A stretch of DNA of 54,066 nucleotides from CAKZQX01 sp034435975 (GCA_034435975.1 DAOTWD010000005.1:1-54066), one strand, 5' to 3'; shown: positions 8,241-16,425, counted from the first letter of the stretch. The notes: generated by a model not told the origin, from the letters alone. Made by a program: numbers and translations.

Positions 8241-8258
8241 CACCCCGTGAGAGGGGTG
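8241..8258. other. Hairpin CACCCC/GGGGTG in the dtxR leader
   Basis: CACCCC (8241-8246) pairs with GGGGTG (8253-8258). The same G run can instead pair with CCCC at about 8265-8268. On the minus strand the first hairpin is followed by seven T, so it could end minus-strand transcripts. Its role is unknown. Confidence 0.35.
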
Positions 8259-8313
8259 AGCATTCCCCTGAACAGTTACCAGGGATTAACAATGATTGAA
8301 TGCAGAGGGAGTT

Positions 8314-9123
8314 ATGAGCGAAAGTGTGGAAATGTATCTGGTGATGATCGCGTTGCTACGCGAAGATAATCAGCCTGTACCGCTCTCTCTGCTGGCAAGC
8401 AAACTGGCAATCTCTTCGGTCTCGGCCAACGAGATGTGCCGTAAGCTAGAAGAGCGTGGTCTGGTTTCCTATCAACCCTACAAGGGTGTGACCTTGACTG
8501 ACACAGGTGAGGCCGAAGCCCAGCTAGTATTGAGCCGGCGTCGGCTCTGGGTGATCTTCCTGGTGCAGAATCTCGGGATCGAACCAGTGGAGGCCGATGA
8601 GATTGCCTGCCAGCTCGAACATATCACGTCCGACAAACTAGTTGAGTCGTTGAAAGACTTTTTGGAACATGCGCCGTCTACTTTACATTCACACGCCCCA
8701 TTGCGTACACCCCCGTATGGACAATCAGATAAAGCCTACCCGCTGGCGGCATGTACCGCTGGATTTCACGGGCGGATCGCGGCCATTTCTGCCAATGCTG
8801 CGATTATGGATTTTTTGCAAGCGCAGGGTATCCAGCCTGATGTTGAGTTCGAGGTGCTGGCTGTCGGTGCTGGTGGCTCGATCTTGCTCAGTACTGGTAC
8901 ACAGCATCTCTCGCTGGCACGATCGGTTGCTATGCAGATCGAGGTTGCTCCGATAGTGGATGTACCGGGCCGTCGGTCAAGTGCCTGGGAAAAATGCAGT
9001 ACTTTCTGGTCATGTCTTCAGGGCAATCGTGCCTGTGCCTGTGATGTGTTAACTTTCACCCATGATGTTGCTGATCGACAACATCTGCTCGAAGCCACGC
9101 AGTACGCCGGTCGAATCGAGTAA
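8314..9123 (+). CDS. DtxR/MntR-family metal-dependent regulator with FeoA-like domain and Cys-rich tail
   Basis: A 269-residue regulator. The N-terminal winged helix includes VPLSLLASKLAISSVSANEMCRKLEERGLVSYQPYKGVTLTDTGE. A DtxR-type dimerisation segment follows (EADEIACQLEHITSDKLVESL), then an SH3-like, FeoA-type domain from about residue 145 (FHGRIAAISAN to AMQIEV). The C-terminus is unusual, with four closely spaced cysteines, C228-X5-C234-X6-C241-X-C243, a spacing that could hold an Fe-S cluster or a metal. The start is ATG 8314 after GAGGGAG; a TTG at 8296 is in frame but less likely. It heads the feo genes, so it probably senses iron and controls them. Confidence 0.85.
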   Translation: MSESVEMYLVMIALLREDNQPVPLSLLASKLAISSVSANEMCRKLEERGLVSYQPYKGVTLTDTGEAEAQLVLSRRRLWVIFLVQNLGIEPVEADEIACQLEHITSDKLVESLKDFLEHAPSTLHSHAPLRTPPYGQSDKAYPLAACTAGFHGRIAAISANAAIMDFLQAQGIQPDVEFEVLAVGAGGSILLSTGTQHLSLARSVAMQIEVAPIVDVPGRRSSAWEKCSTFWSCLQGNRACACDVLTFTHDVADRQHLLEATQYAGRIE

Positions 9124-9306
9124 CTCTGGCTGGTTGTTCGTTCTATATTTCGTACCGTTCAAATCTTGTCACCAGCAAGGCAACTATATTTTTGCTGCTG
9201 CAGGTCAGCCGTAAGAACGAGAGAATGCTTCCCTGCTGCCGCATGGGCAAACGATCGGCAAAAGGCCTGCTGCGTGAGTCATGACATGCATGGTAAGGAG
9301 TGTGTT

Positions 9307-9567
9307 ATGCCGACGGCTGAATCGCAGATGACACTGGAACAACTTCCCCCCGGTACACTGGCGACCATCGTCCGGGTTGGAGGCGAGAAGACGACGCGAC
9401 GGCGCTTTCTGGATATGGGATTGGTGACGGGTGAGACAGTCAGAGTGCAACGGGTGGCACCGCTGGGTGATCCCATCGAAATATTTGTCAAAGGCTATTA
9501 TCTTTCGTTGCGCAAGCATGAGGCGCGTGAGATCCTGGTAGAGGTAAGTCATGTTGAACCATCCTGA
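9307..9567 (+). CDS. feoA: FeoA family protein (first copy)
   Basis: An 86-residue SH3-fold FeoA, a cytoplasmic partner of the ferrous iron transporter FeoB. Family features are LEQLPPGTLATIVRVGG, RRFLDMGLVTGETVRVQRVAPLGDPIEIFVKGYYLSLRKHEAREILV. The start is ATG 9307, with AAGGAG six bases upstream; the frame is open from 9166 but without family similarity there. The last 17 bases overlap the second feoA in another frame, which suggests translational coupling. Confidence 0.92.
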   Translation: MPTAESQMTLEQLPPGTLATIVRVGGEKTTRRRFLDMGLVTGETVRVQRVAPLGDPIEIFVKGYYLSLRKHEAREILVEVSHVEPS

Positions 9568-9793
9568 TGCGACACTGGCACTGACTATGGTGCCCCCTGG
9601 TCAACGAGTACGGGTTGTGGATATTATGGCAGGGCAGCAGGTCAATCATCGTCTGGCGGAACTGGGCGTTATTCGCGGAGTTGAATTAAATATTCTGCAT
9701 GATCATAACGGGCCGTTGATACTCTCTGTACGCGATACCCGTGTGGTATTGGAGCGCGGTGTGGCTCACAAAATTCGTGTACAACCAGTATAA
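9551..9793 (+). CDS. feoA: FeoA family protein (second copy)
   Basis: An 80-residue FeoA-type protein. It has the same plan as the first copy (LTMVPPGQRVRVVDIMAGQQVNHRLAELGVIRGVELNIL, then LILSVRDTRVVLERGVAHKIRV) but only modest identity to it, so the duplication is old. GAGG stands six bases before the ATG. It is followed after 18 bases by the FeoB G-protein gene. Two FeoA proteins ahead of FeoB are known in several phyla; whether they form a heteromer here cannot be told from sequence. Confidence 0.92.
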   Translation: MLNHPDATLALTMVPPGQRVRVVDIMAGQQVNHRLAELGVIRGVELNILHDHNGPLILSVRDTRVVLERGVAHKIRVQPV

Positions 9794-9811
9794 CAGCGAG
9801 GAGGAAGCTCT

Positions 9812-10333
9812 ATGCCTGGCTGGACAATCGCTCTCGCTGGGAATCCGAATGTTGGCAAGAGTACGATCTTTAATGGGCTAACTGGCTCGCGCCAGCATGT
9901 GGGGAACTGGCCGGGCAAAACGGTAGAGAAAAAGGCCGGCATTTTGAAGTGTGCCGGTCAGGAGTTGACAATCATTGATTTACCAGGGACGTACAGCCTG
10001 TCGGCTTATTCACTTGAAGAACGGATCGCCCGCGATTTTATTGTGCTGGAACGCCCGCATGTGGTGGTGAATGTGCTTGACGCCACCAATCTGGAGCGCA
10101 ATCTGTACCTCACTGTCCAGATTTTAGAGACGGGTATCCCTCTGATTATTGCCCTGAATATGTGCGATCTGGCCGATGCGCGTGGCATCATCATTGATGT
10201 TGGGCAACTCTCGCAATTGTTGGACGGTATTCCCGTGATACCAATGGCTGCCAGCCACAATCACGGTCTGGAAGAACTCAAACAGGCGCTGGTTGCCTAT
10301 GTGCTGCAACCGACACAACAACAGGCGGCATAG
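9812..10333 (+). CDS. feoB: FeoB, separate N-terminal G-protein
   Basis: A 173-residue protein equal to the GTPase domain of FeoB, which controls ferrous iron uptake. G1 is GNPNVGKS (residues 10-17), the switch I region is NWPGKTVEKK, G3 is DLPGTYS, G4 is NMCD, and the G5 region is MAASH. It stops at TAG 10331-10333, right after the G domain (VAYVLQPTQQQAA). The membrane part is a separate gene 21 bases downstream, so FeoB is split here. Its own ribosome site GAGGAGG is clear. A sequencing error is unlikely as the cause, because the downstream gene also has a good ribosome site and ATG. Confidence 0.93.
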   Translation: MPGWTIALAGNPNVGKSTIFNGLTGSRQHVGNWPGKTVEKKAGILKCAGQELTIIDLPGTYSLSAYSLEERIARDFIVLERPHVVVNVLDATNLERNLYLTVQILETGIPLIIALNMCDLADARGIIIDVGQLSQLLDGIPVIPMAASHNHGLEELKQALVAYVLQPTQQQAA

Positions 10334-10354
10334 AAACTCCCCGGAGGAACTACC

Positions 10355-12088
10355 ATGACAGTGATTGGAACGGCTGCACTACATACACCGATTTATGTCC
10401 GTTATCAGTCGGATATAGAAAATGAAGTGACGCGACTGAGTACCGCGATTGGGCAGATCTCCGCGCTGCAACGGTATAATCCACGCTGGTTAGCGATTCA
10501 ACTGCTCGAAGGTGATAGTGACTTGCTGATCGAGGTGCAGAACACATCCGGTGGTGCAGCGGTGTTACAGATGTTAACCGACAGTCAGGCGCGGCTCCAG
10601 GCGATCTATAACGAAGATATTGATATCATTTTGACCGATCAGCGCTACCGCTTTGTGAATACCCTCGTGCGCCGTGTACTGATCCGCCCTGCAAGCCAGC
10701 GTGAGACTCTCTCTGATCGTGTCGATAAGATTGTTACCCATCGTCTCCTGGGTATTCCGATCTTCCTGGCGCTGATGTGGCTGGTGTTTAAACTAACCAC
10801 GGATGTGGCAACACCCTACCTCGAATGGGTGGATGCAGTGATCAGTGGCCCGCTCACGAACCAGATGGTTGTACTGTTACGTCTGGCAGGACTCGGTGAC
10901 TCATGGGTCGAGAGTCTGGTGGTAGATGGCATTATTGCCGGGGTGGGTGGTGTACTGGTCTTTGTGCCAGTGTTGATGACCCTCTATCTGTCGCTGGCGA
11001 TACTCGAAGATTCGGGCTATATGGCACGGGCGGCTTTTGTGATGGATCGGCTGATGCATATCCTGGGGTTGCATGGCAAGAGCTTCCTGCCCATGATCGT
11101 TGGCTTTGGATGCAATGTACCCGCTATTTATGCCACACGCACGCTAGAAACTGAGAAAGACCGTATTTTGACCGGCTTGCTCGTACCGTTTATGAGTTGT
11201 AGCGCTCGCTTACCAGTCTATGTTTTACTGGCAGCGATCTTTTTTCCTGCCTATAGTGGTCTGGTTGTTTTTGGGTTGTATATTCTTGGGATTGTAGCCG
11301 CAATCGGTCTAGGTTTTGCACTCAAAAATACTCTGTTCAAAACGAAAGATCGTGTGCCGTTTATTATGGAGCTACCCCCCTATCGCTTACCCACACTGCG
11401 CGGTATCTGGACACATATGTGGGAACGCACTGCCTCGTTTATCCGACGTGCAGGGACGGTCATTATGGCAACCAGTGTGCTGATCTGGCTGCTCATGGCG
11501 ATTCCTACTGGTGGCGATGGTGTATTTGCCGAGACAGAACTTGATGATAGTGCCTTTGCGACTGTTGCGGGTGTGGTAGCACCAATCTTTACTCCGCTCG
11601 GCTTTGGGAGCTGGGAAGCCAGCGGGGCACTGGTGACTGGCTTTATTGCCAAAGAGGTTGTGGTTAGCACGATGTCGCAGATCTATGGTGTGGCCGAGGA
11701 AGAGGAAGCGGCTGAACCAACCACGCTGGTGGAAGATCTGGGGCAGGTGATTACCAGTTTTGTGGGTGCAACCATTGATACGCTGCGGGCTGTTCCGCTC
11801 ATTATCGGCATTGACCTGACAGATGCCGAAGAGGAAGGAGAATCAACAGGATTGATGCGTGCAGCGCAATCGAGTTTCGAAGCATCAAGCGGTGGGCATG
11901 GCGCGCTGGCGGCATTGGCGTTTATGGTGTTTGTGTTGCTCTATACTCCCTGTGTGGCTGTCATTGCTGCTGCACGGCAGGAATTTGGCAATCGCTGGAT
12001 GTGGTTTAGTGTGGTTGGGCAACTGGTGATTGCCTGGGTCGCCGCTCTGCTTGTTTTTCAGGGTGGCCGGCTGGTTGGATGGGGCTAA
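10355..12088 (+). CDS. feoB: FeoB, separate membrane permease part
   Basis: A 577-residue protein holding the rest of FeoB. Residues 1-125 are the cytoplasmic helical (GDI-like) region with PRWLAIQLLEGD. The membrane core follows with two Gate segments: GFGCNVPAIYATRTLETEKD with the conserved cysteine, then PLGFGSWEASGALVTGFIAKEVVVSTMSQIYG. The FeoB C-terminal region contains LYTPCVAVIAAARQEFGNRW. CGGAGGAA precedes the ATG. The break lies between the G domain and its helical regulator, so the two products must associate to work. An acidic loop (EEEEAAEPTT) follows the second Gate. Confidence 0.94.
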   Translation: MTVIGTAALHTPIYVRYQSDIENEVTRLSTAIGQISALQRYNPRWLAIQLLEGDSDLLIEVQNTSGGAAVLQMLTDSQARLQAIYNEDIDIILTDQRYRFVNTLVRRVLIRPASQRETLSDRVDKIVTHRLLGIPIFLALMWLVFKLTTDVATPYLEWVDAVISGPLTNQMVVLLRLAGLGDSWVESLVVDGIIAGVGGVLVFVPVLMTLYLSLAILEDSGYMARAAFVMDRLMHILGLHGKSFLPMIVGFGCNVPAIYATRTLETEKDRILTGLLVPFMSCSARLPVYVLLAAIFFPAYSGLVVFGLYILGIVAAIGLGFALKNTLFKTKDRVPFIMELPPYRLPTLRGIWTHMWERTASFIRRAGTVIMATSVLIWLLMAIPTGGDGVFAETELDDSAFATVAGVVAPIFTPLGFGSWEASGALVTGFIAKEVVVSTMSQIYGVAEEEEAAEPTTLVEDLGQVITSFVGATIDTLRAVPLIIGIDLTDAEEEGESTGLMRAAQSSFEASSGGHGALAALAFMVFVLLYTPCVAVIAAARQEFGNRWMWFSVVGQLVIAWVAALLVFQGGRLVGWG

Positions 12089-12123
12089 GGTACAGCCAGC
12101 AATTACAAGAAGCGAGGTTATAG

Positions 12124-12384
12124 ATGCTACAGCAGGTATTACGCGCCTTTGAAGAGGCCCACGAACCAGTAAATCTGGTTGATCTGGCGCATAAACTCGG
12201 TATCGATAAGCCGGCACTGGAGGGTATGATTGCCTACTGGGTACGTAAAGGACGGCTCAAGGAAAGCCAGGCAGACTCATCGTGCAGTGCCGAATGTGGC
12301 CCGACGTGCGCCTCTCGTTCCGGGCCATGCCCGTTTGTCGGGAAAATGCCTCGCATTATTACCCTGGTTGGGACGGACGAGTGA
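12124..12384 (+). CDS. feoC: FeoC-like winged-helix protein with four cysteines
   Basis: An 86-residue protein with an N-terminal winged helix (LRAFEEAHEPVNLVDLAHKLGIDKPALEGMIAYWVRKGRL) typical of FeoC. A wing region follows with C-X3-C-X3-C-X6-C (CSAECGPTC, then CPF). In enterobacterial FeoC a similar set of cysteines binds an oxygen-sensitive Fe-S cluster and affects FeoB stability. The gene is the last of the feo block, 35 bases after feoB, with GAGG upstream. Together with the Cys tail of the DtxR-like protein, the operon has two candidate Fe-S or metal sensors. Confidence 0.88.
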   Translation: MLQQVLRAFEEAHEPVNLVDLAHKLGIDKPALEGMIAYWVRKGRLKESQADSSCSAECGPTCASRSGPCPFVGKMPRIITLVGTDE

Positions 12385-12402
12385 ATCACATGCGGCAGGT
12401 GG

Positions 12403-12418
12403 TGGACTGATCAGTCCA
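12403..12418. promoter_or_regulatory. 16-bp perfect palindrome before the CDF exporter
   Basis: TGGACTGATCAGTCCA is a perfect palindrome between feoC and the exporter, 37 bases before its ATG. It has no loop or T run, so it looks more like an operator than a terminator. Confidence 0.4.
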
Positions 12419-12455
12419 GATTTCCGTGTAACTCGTGTAAATCAGCGTTAGACAT

Positions 12456-13463
12456 ATGCATATCTATAAACTCCAACAATGGCAGCATACGCATCACTTT
12501 ACCGTGGCGGATCGTCAGGGTGAACGCAATACCGGGATTGTGATCGGATTGACGTTCAGCATGATGCTGATCGAAATTGTGGCCGGATTGGCTTTTGGTT
12601 CGATGGCCCTGCTGGCCGATGGCTGGCATATGGGAACGCACGTGGCTGCGCTTGGTATCACCATGTTTGCCTATCGTTATGCCCGGAGGCATGCAGATAA
12701 TCCACGTTACAGCTTTGGCACAGGCAAAGTGGGCGAACTGGGTGGATTTGCCAGCGCAGTGGCTCTGGCAGTTGTGGCGCTGTTGATGGCCGTGGAGTCC
12801 TTACAGCGCTTCTTTGGCGATGTTGCGATCCAGTTTCACGAAGCTATTACGGTGGCGATCCTGGGCTTGATTGTAAATCTGATCAGTGCTTTTCTGCTGC
12901 GGGATCATCATCACCATCATAGTCATTATACGACAGCCCATGGGCATACCCATGATCACAATCACGATCACCAGCATCCCCATCCTACGTCCTCTGCCCC
13001 ACACCATCGTGATCACAACCTGCGGGCAGCCTATCTCCATGTGCTGGCGGATGCGTTAACGTCGCTACTGGCGATCATTGCCTTGACTGCTGGTATGTTC
13101 CTGGGTTGGCTCTGGCTGGATGCGGCAATGGGCATCGTTGGGGCAGTCGTGATTACACGCTGGTCATATGGGTTACTGCGTGATACCAGCCGGGTATTAC
13201 TCGACAGTGATGTCGATCTGTCAACCGTTGCAGCAATACGTACCGCAATTGAAGCCGATGCCGATAATCTCCTGGCCGATGTGCATGTCTGGCGTGTTGG
13301 CCCGCAGCATCTGGCTGCTATTCTGACGGTTGTCACCCATTATCCTCAACCACCAGGTCACTACAAGGCATTGCTAGCTCACTTTGCTGAACTGATCCAT
13401 ATCAGCGTCGAAGTTGAACATTGCACCGATCCCCCCTGCCTGACAGTTCCACACCCGGCTTGA
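12456..13463 (+). CDS. CDF-family divalent metal exporter (DmeF-like)
   Basis: A 335-residue cation diffusion facilitator that exports divalent metal by proton exchange. The metal site in helix 2 is LLADGWHMGTH and that in helix 5 is HVLADALTS. The sequence DGWHMGTHVAALGI is typical of the DmeF (Co/Ni) branch. The loop between helices 4 and 5 is extremely His-rich (residues about 150-187). A C-terminal CDF dimer domain follows (LADVHVWRVGPQHLAAILTVVTH). The start ATG 12456 has no good ribosome site. It lies 71 bases after feoC, so it may be co-regulated with iron import, for instance to remove metals that FeoB lets in. Iron itself is also a possible substrate. Confidence 0.9.
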   Translation: MHIYKLQQWQHTHHFTVADRQGERNTGIVIGLTFSMMLIEIVAGLAFGSMALLADGWHMGTHVAALGITMFAYRYARRHADNPRYSFGTGKVGELGGFASAVALAVVALLMAVESLQRFFGDVAIQFHEAITVAILGLIVNLISAFLLRDHHHHHSHYTTAHGHTHDHNHDHQHPHPTSSAPHHRDHNLRAAYLHVLADALTSLLAIIALTAGMFLGWLWLDAAMGIVGAVVITRWSYGLLRDTSRVLLDSDVDLSTVAAIRTAIEADADNLLADVHVWRVGPQHLAAILTVVTHYPQPPGHYKALLAHFAELIHISVEVEHCTDPPCLTVPHPA

Positions 13464-13639
13464 TGATGCTGCAACCCGGTCTGCATCGTTCTGGGCATAG
13501 TCTACTATATTGGCAGAGACGACTTTCCTGGTCGCCCCCATTGCCCATCAATGATAAACCATGCCGAAGCTATGTCAGGCCGCGTGTGCAATGCCGGATA
13601 TGGCGGGAGCATTGTCGGGCATAGAAAATCAATGCGGGC

Positions 13640-13712
13640 ACCCAGGTGCGAGAAGTGAGAAGCGAGAAACGAGAGGAGAAAACCCTCACTCTTCTCTTCA
13701 CTCACCTCATTC
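13640..13712. repeat. Purine-rich then pyrimidine-rich intergenic segment
   Basis: About 13650-13678 is a run of GA-rich words (gagaag, gcgag, aacgag) followed by CT-rich sequence (ctcttctcttcactcac), so it can fold on itself. A similar GA/CT-rich stretch occurs at about 24110-24190 between murC and the CvpA-like gene. Nothing else is seen in 13464-13750. Confidence 0.4.
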
Positions 13713-13750
13713 CTGCCCGGTCTGGAAGGTACACTGGTCTTCGTATACAT

Positions 13751-13780
13751 GGACGATCGTCCGCCAACCCAGGGTATAAT
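13751..13780 (+). promoter_or_regulatory. Promoter and palindrome of the phosphoesterase gene
   Basis: TATAAT lies at 13775-13780. The 12-bp perfect palindrome GGACGATCGTCC (13751-13762) covers the place where the -35 box should be, so a protein binding it would block the promoter. Predicted transcription starts near 13787, 41 bases before the ATG. Confidence 0.5.
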
Positions 13781-13827
13781 ATAAGAGGATTCTATTAGTT
13801 TGGAGCGTACCTTAGCACGAGAGAATT

Positions 13828-14865
13828 ATGAAATATTTCCCAGATGTGTGGTATAGGTTTCAGCATAGCACATATCAAACATGGGCTTTGCTTTTCGTTC
13901 TATCATCGCTGCTGATTCTGACCGGCTGTGGCTCTAGCCGACCCGTTCCTTCCACCACCGGTAGCGTGGCAACAGTACCTGTATCGACCGATATACCGCC
14001 AATGACGACGCCTACGGGTACTCCTACCCCGACGACCACACCAGCACCAACGGCCACGCCGACCCCGGAACCACAACAGGCACGTTTCGCTGTGATTGGT
14101 GATTTTGGGCTGGCCGGCCAGCCCGCGGCTGATGTAGCGGCACTGGTCAAGAGTTGGAACCCGGACTTTATCGTAACAACCGGAGATAATAACTATCCAA
14201 TGGGCGCGGCTGAAACGATTGATGCCAATATTGGCCAGTACTACCACGAATTTTTGCCTGATGGTACCAGTGCCTATGGGCCCGGGTCACCAACGAATCG
14301 CTTCTTTCCCGTGTTGGGCAACCACGATGCCGATATCGCGAATGGTCAGGCCTATTTTGATTACTTCTCGTTCCTGCCGGGCAACCAGCGGTATTACACG
14401 GTTGACCGGCCCCCTGTGCGTATTTATGCCGTGAATAGTGTGTATTGGATCGAGCCAGACGGGATCAAGAGTGACTCCGTGCAAGCAATGTGGTTAAAAG
14501 AAGAACTGGCCGCGTCACCCGATACCTGGAATATCGTGGTGTTCCACCACCCGCCATATGGCTCAGCTTATCATGGCCCCAGTTCGTGGATGCGCTGGCC
14601 CTACCAGGAATGGGGTGCTGATGTGGTACTCACCGGGCATAATCATGTCTACGAGCGGATTATGATCGATGGGTTTCCCTATATCACCAACGGTCTGGGT
14701 GGGGGTGCGCGGTATGCCTGGGGGAATACGATTGAGGAAGGGAGTGTAGTGCGCTTCAACGCTGATCACGGGGCGCAACTGGTTGAAGCGACTGAACAGC
14801 AGCTAACGCTGCAGTTTATTACGCGCACGGGTGAGGTAATCGATACCTTGACCCTGGAACGTTGA
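13828..14865 (+). CDS. Secreted lipoprotein metallophosphoesterase
   Basis: A 345-residue calcineurin-like phosphoesterase of the purple acid phosphatase type. The N-terminus has a hydrophobic signal ending in the lipobox LTGC, so it should be lipid-anchored outside the membrane. A Thr/Pro linker (TPTGTPTPTTTPAPT) follows. Metal-binding motifs are in order: GDFG, GDNNY, GNHDAD, FHHPP and GHNHVYER. The natural substrate is not evident; such enzymes hydrolyse phosphomonoesters or phosphodiesters. It stands alone, with its own promoter and a hairpin after its stop. Confidence 0.9.
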   Translation: MKYFPDVWYRFQHSTYQTWALLFVLSSLLILTGCGSSRPVPSTTGSVATVPVSTDIPPMTTPTGTPTPTTTPAPTATPTPEPQQARFAVIGDFGLAGQPAADVAALVKSWNPDFIVTTGDNNYPMGAAETIDANIGQYYHEFLPDGTSAYGPGSPTNRFFPVLGNHDADIANGQAYFDYFSFLPGNQRYYTVDRPPVRIYAVNSVYWIEPDGIKSDSVQAMWLKEELAASPDTWNIVVFHHPPYGSAYHGPSSWMRWPYQEWGADVVLTGHNHVYERIMIDGFPYITNGLGGGARYAWGNTIEEGSVVRFNADHGAQLVEATEQQLTLQFITRTGEVIDTLTLER

Positions 14866-14872
14866 TCTGCGA

Positions 14873-14897
14873 CCCGGTTCTGTATTTCAGAACCGGG
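14873..14897 (+). terminator. Hairpin after the phosphoesterase
   Basis: CCCGGTTCTG (14873-14882) pairs perfectly with CAGAACCGGG (14888-14897) around TATTT. No T run follows. Confidence 0.6.
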
Positions 14898-15138
14898 CCA
14901 GATGGAATGCGAACTTTGCCGATATAGCGCAACTGCATCTGATTCAAGAATGGGCCTGACGACGGCGGTTGCGGATGTGGGTTTGCTTCCGGGCTGCTAT
15001 ACCAACGTCGGGGTTTCATCATCTTCTCCACCTCAGAGACACAGACAGGTCAGGTTGAAACATCGTATTGCGAGAAATCGTTTACAGTTCTCAAGTGTAT
15101 GTCCTACGTTATCATATCGTACTATTCCTCAAGGGCCA

Positions 15139-15170
15139 CAAAGGGGAGGGGGTTCACCCCCTCCCCTTTG
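15139..15170. terminator. Strong hairpin between convergent genes, ftsZ terminator
   Basis: CAAAGGGGAGGGGG (15139-15152) pairs perfectly over 14 bp with CCCCCTCCCCTTTG (15157-15170) around TTCA. It lies 74 bases past the ftsZ stop on the minus strand and could act in both directions. The rest of 14898-15243 shows no gene. Confidence 0.7.
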
Positions 15171-15243
15171 TTGAGGGACGTAAAGTATAATCAGTCTCAG
15201 AAGTTTGTCAAGAAAACGAGGATCACTAGTTTTGCAAGCGGAG

Positions 15244-16425
15244 CTAACGTCCTCGATTACGATTGCGTAGGAATGGGGGGATGTCCAGGTCATCACTATT
15301 GCCAAAGTTGGGCATAGAGCGTGTCGGCTGGGGTTGCGGCTGGGGCTGCGGTACTGCCTGGCGCGGTGCTGCCACCGGTGCCGGTTGGGGAGGCGTATGG
15401 ACACTGTGGGACTGGGTGGTACCTGTGGGATAAGAGCGAGTACGTTGCACGGCGGGCCGGTTCATATCAAATCCGGTGGCGATCAACGTAATCTTTACTT
15501 CACCTGGAGGATAATGGGGGTCAATCACAGCGCCCATAATAATGTTTGCATCGGGGTCAACCGCCTTGGCCACAATGTCAGCCGCTTCATATACTTCCAG
15601 AATACCTAGATCCTCCCCGCCAGTAACATTGAAAAGCACTCCTTTTGCACCATCAATACTTACTTCGAGAAGTGGACTGGCAATTGCCTGCTGCACAGCA
15701 TCGACCATGCGATTATCACCTGCTCCGCGGCCAATGGCCATAAGCGCTGAACCGGCTTGAGCCATAATCGCCTTGACGTCGGCAAAGTCCACATTGATCA
15801 AACCACTCTGCGTGATCAAATCCGAAATTCCCTGGATACCATGCAACAGCACACTATCGGCCATATGAAATGCTTCGACCATAGAGGTATTCTTGCTGGC
15901 TGTTTGCAGCAGGCGATCATTGGGAATGATAATCAACGTGTCTACCACCGGCCGCAATTGCTCAATGCCCTGCTCAGCCATTTTGCGACGATGATTGCCC
16001 TCAAATGAGAAAGGGCGGGTCACCACACCCACGGTCAATGCGCCCAGATCGTGCGCCACGCCAGCAATAATTGGGGAAGCACCTGTCCCGGTACCACCTC
16101 CCATACCGGCGGCGATAAATACCATATCGGCACCCTTGAGATGTTCGTACAGTTCTTCCTGATTTTCTTCTGCCGCCTTCTGACCAGTAACAGGATTGCC
16201 ACCACTGCCCAGACCGCGCGTTAATTTATCACCAATCCGAATACGGACGGGAGCCAGCGCATGCATAAGCGCCTGCGCATCCGTATTTACAGCAAGAAAA
16301 TCGACGCCCTGTACCCCTTCGGCAATCATACGATTCACCGCATTACTGCCACCACCACCGACACCAACGACGCGGATCTCAGCCACATTTGCTAATGATA
16401 GATCGTTACCCTCATAGGATCCCAT
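15244..16425 (-). CDS. ftsZ: Cell division protein FtsZ
   Basis: A 393-residue tubulin-like GTPase that forms the division ring. The N-terminal nucleotide fold has VVGVGGGGSNAVNRM and the tubulin signature GGGTGTG (residues 109-115). The T7 loop is GLINVDFADVK, which completes the active site of the next subunit. After the core comes a Pro/Gln-rich linker, then the conserved tail DDLDIPPFLRNRNR that binds FtsA. The start ATG 16425 has AGGAGG upstream. It is the last gene of the cluster, 98 bases after ftsA, and ends before a strong hairpin. Confidence 0.98.
   Translation of the reverse strand: MGSYEGNDLSLANVAEIRVVGVGGGGSNAVNRMIAEGVQGVDFLAVNTDAQALMHALAPVRIRIGDKLTRGLGSGGNPVTGQKAAEENQEELYEHLKGADMVFIAAGMGGGTGTGASPIIAGVAHDLGALTVGVVTRPFSFEGNHRRKMAEQGIEQLRPVVDTLIIIPNDRLLQTASKNTSMVEAFHMADSVLLHGIQGISDLITQSGLINVDFADVKAIMAQAGSALMAIGRGAGDNRMVDAVQQAIASPLLEVSIDGAKGVLFNVTGGEDLGILEVYEAADIVAKAVDPDANIIMGAVIDPHYPPGEVKITLIATGFDMNRPAVQRTRSYPTGTTQSHSVHTPPQPAPVAAPRQAVPQPQPQPQPTRSMPNFGNSDDLDIPPFLRNRNRGR

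Noticed and set aside
10334..10354. FeoB split as a sequencing frameshift
   Set aside because: The downstream gene has its own ATG and a strong CGGAGGAA site, and the upstream gene ends cleanly after the G domain.
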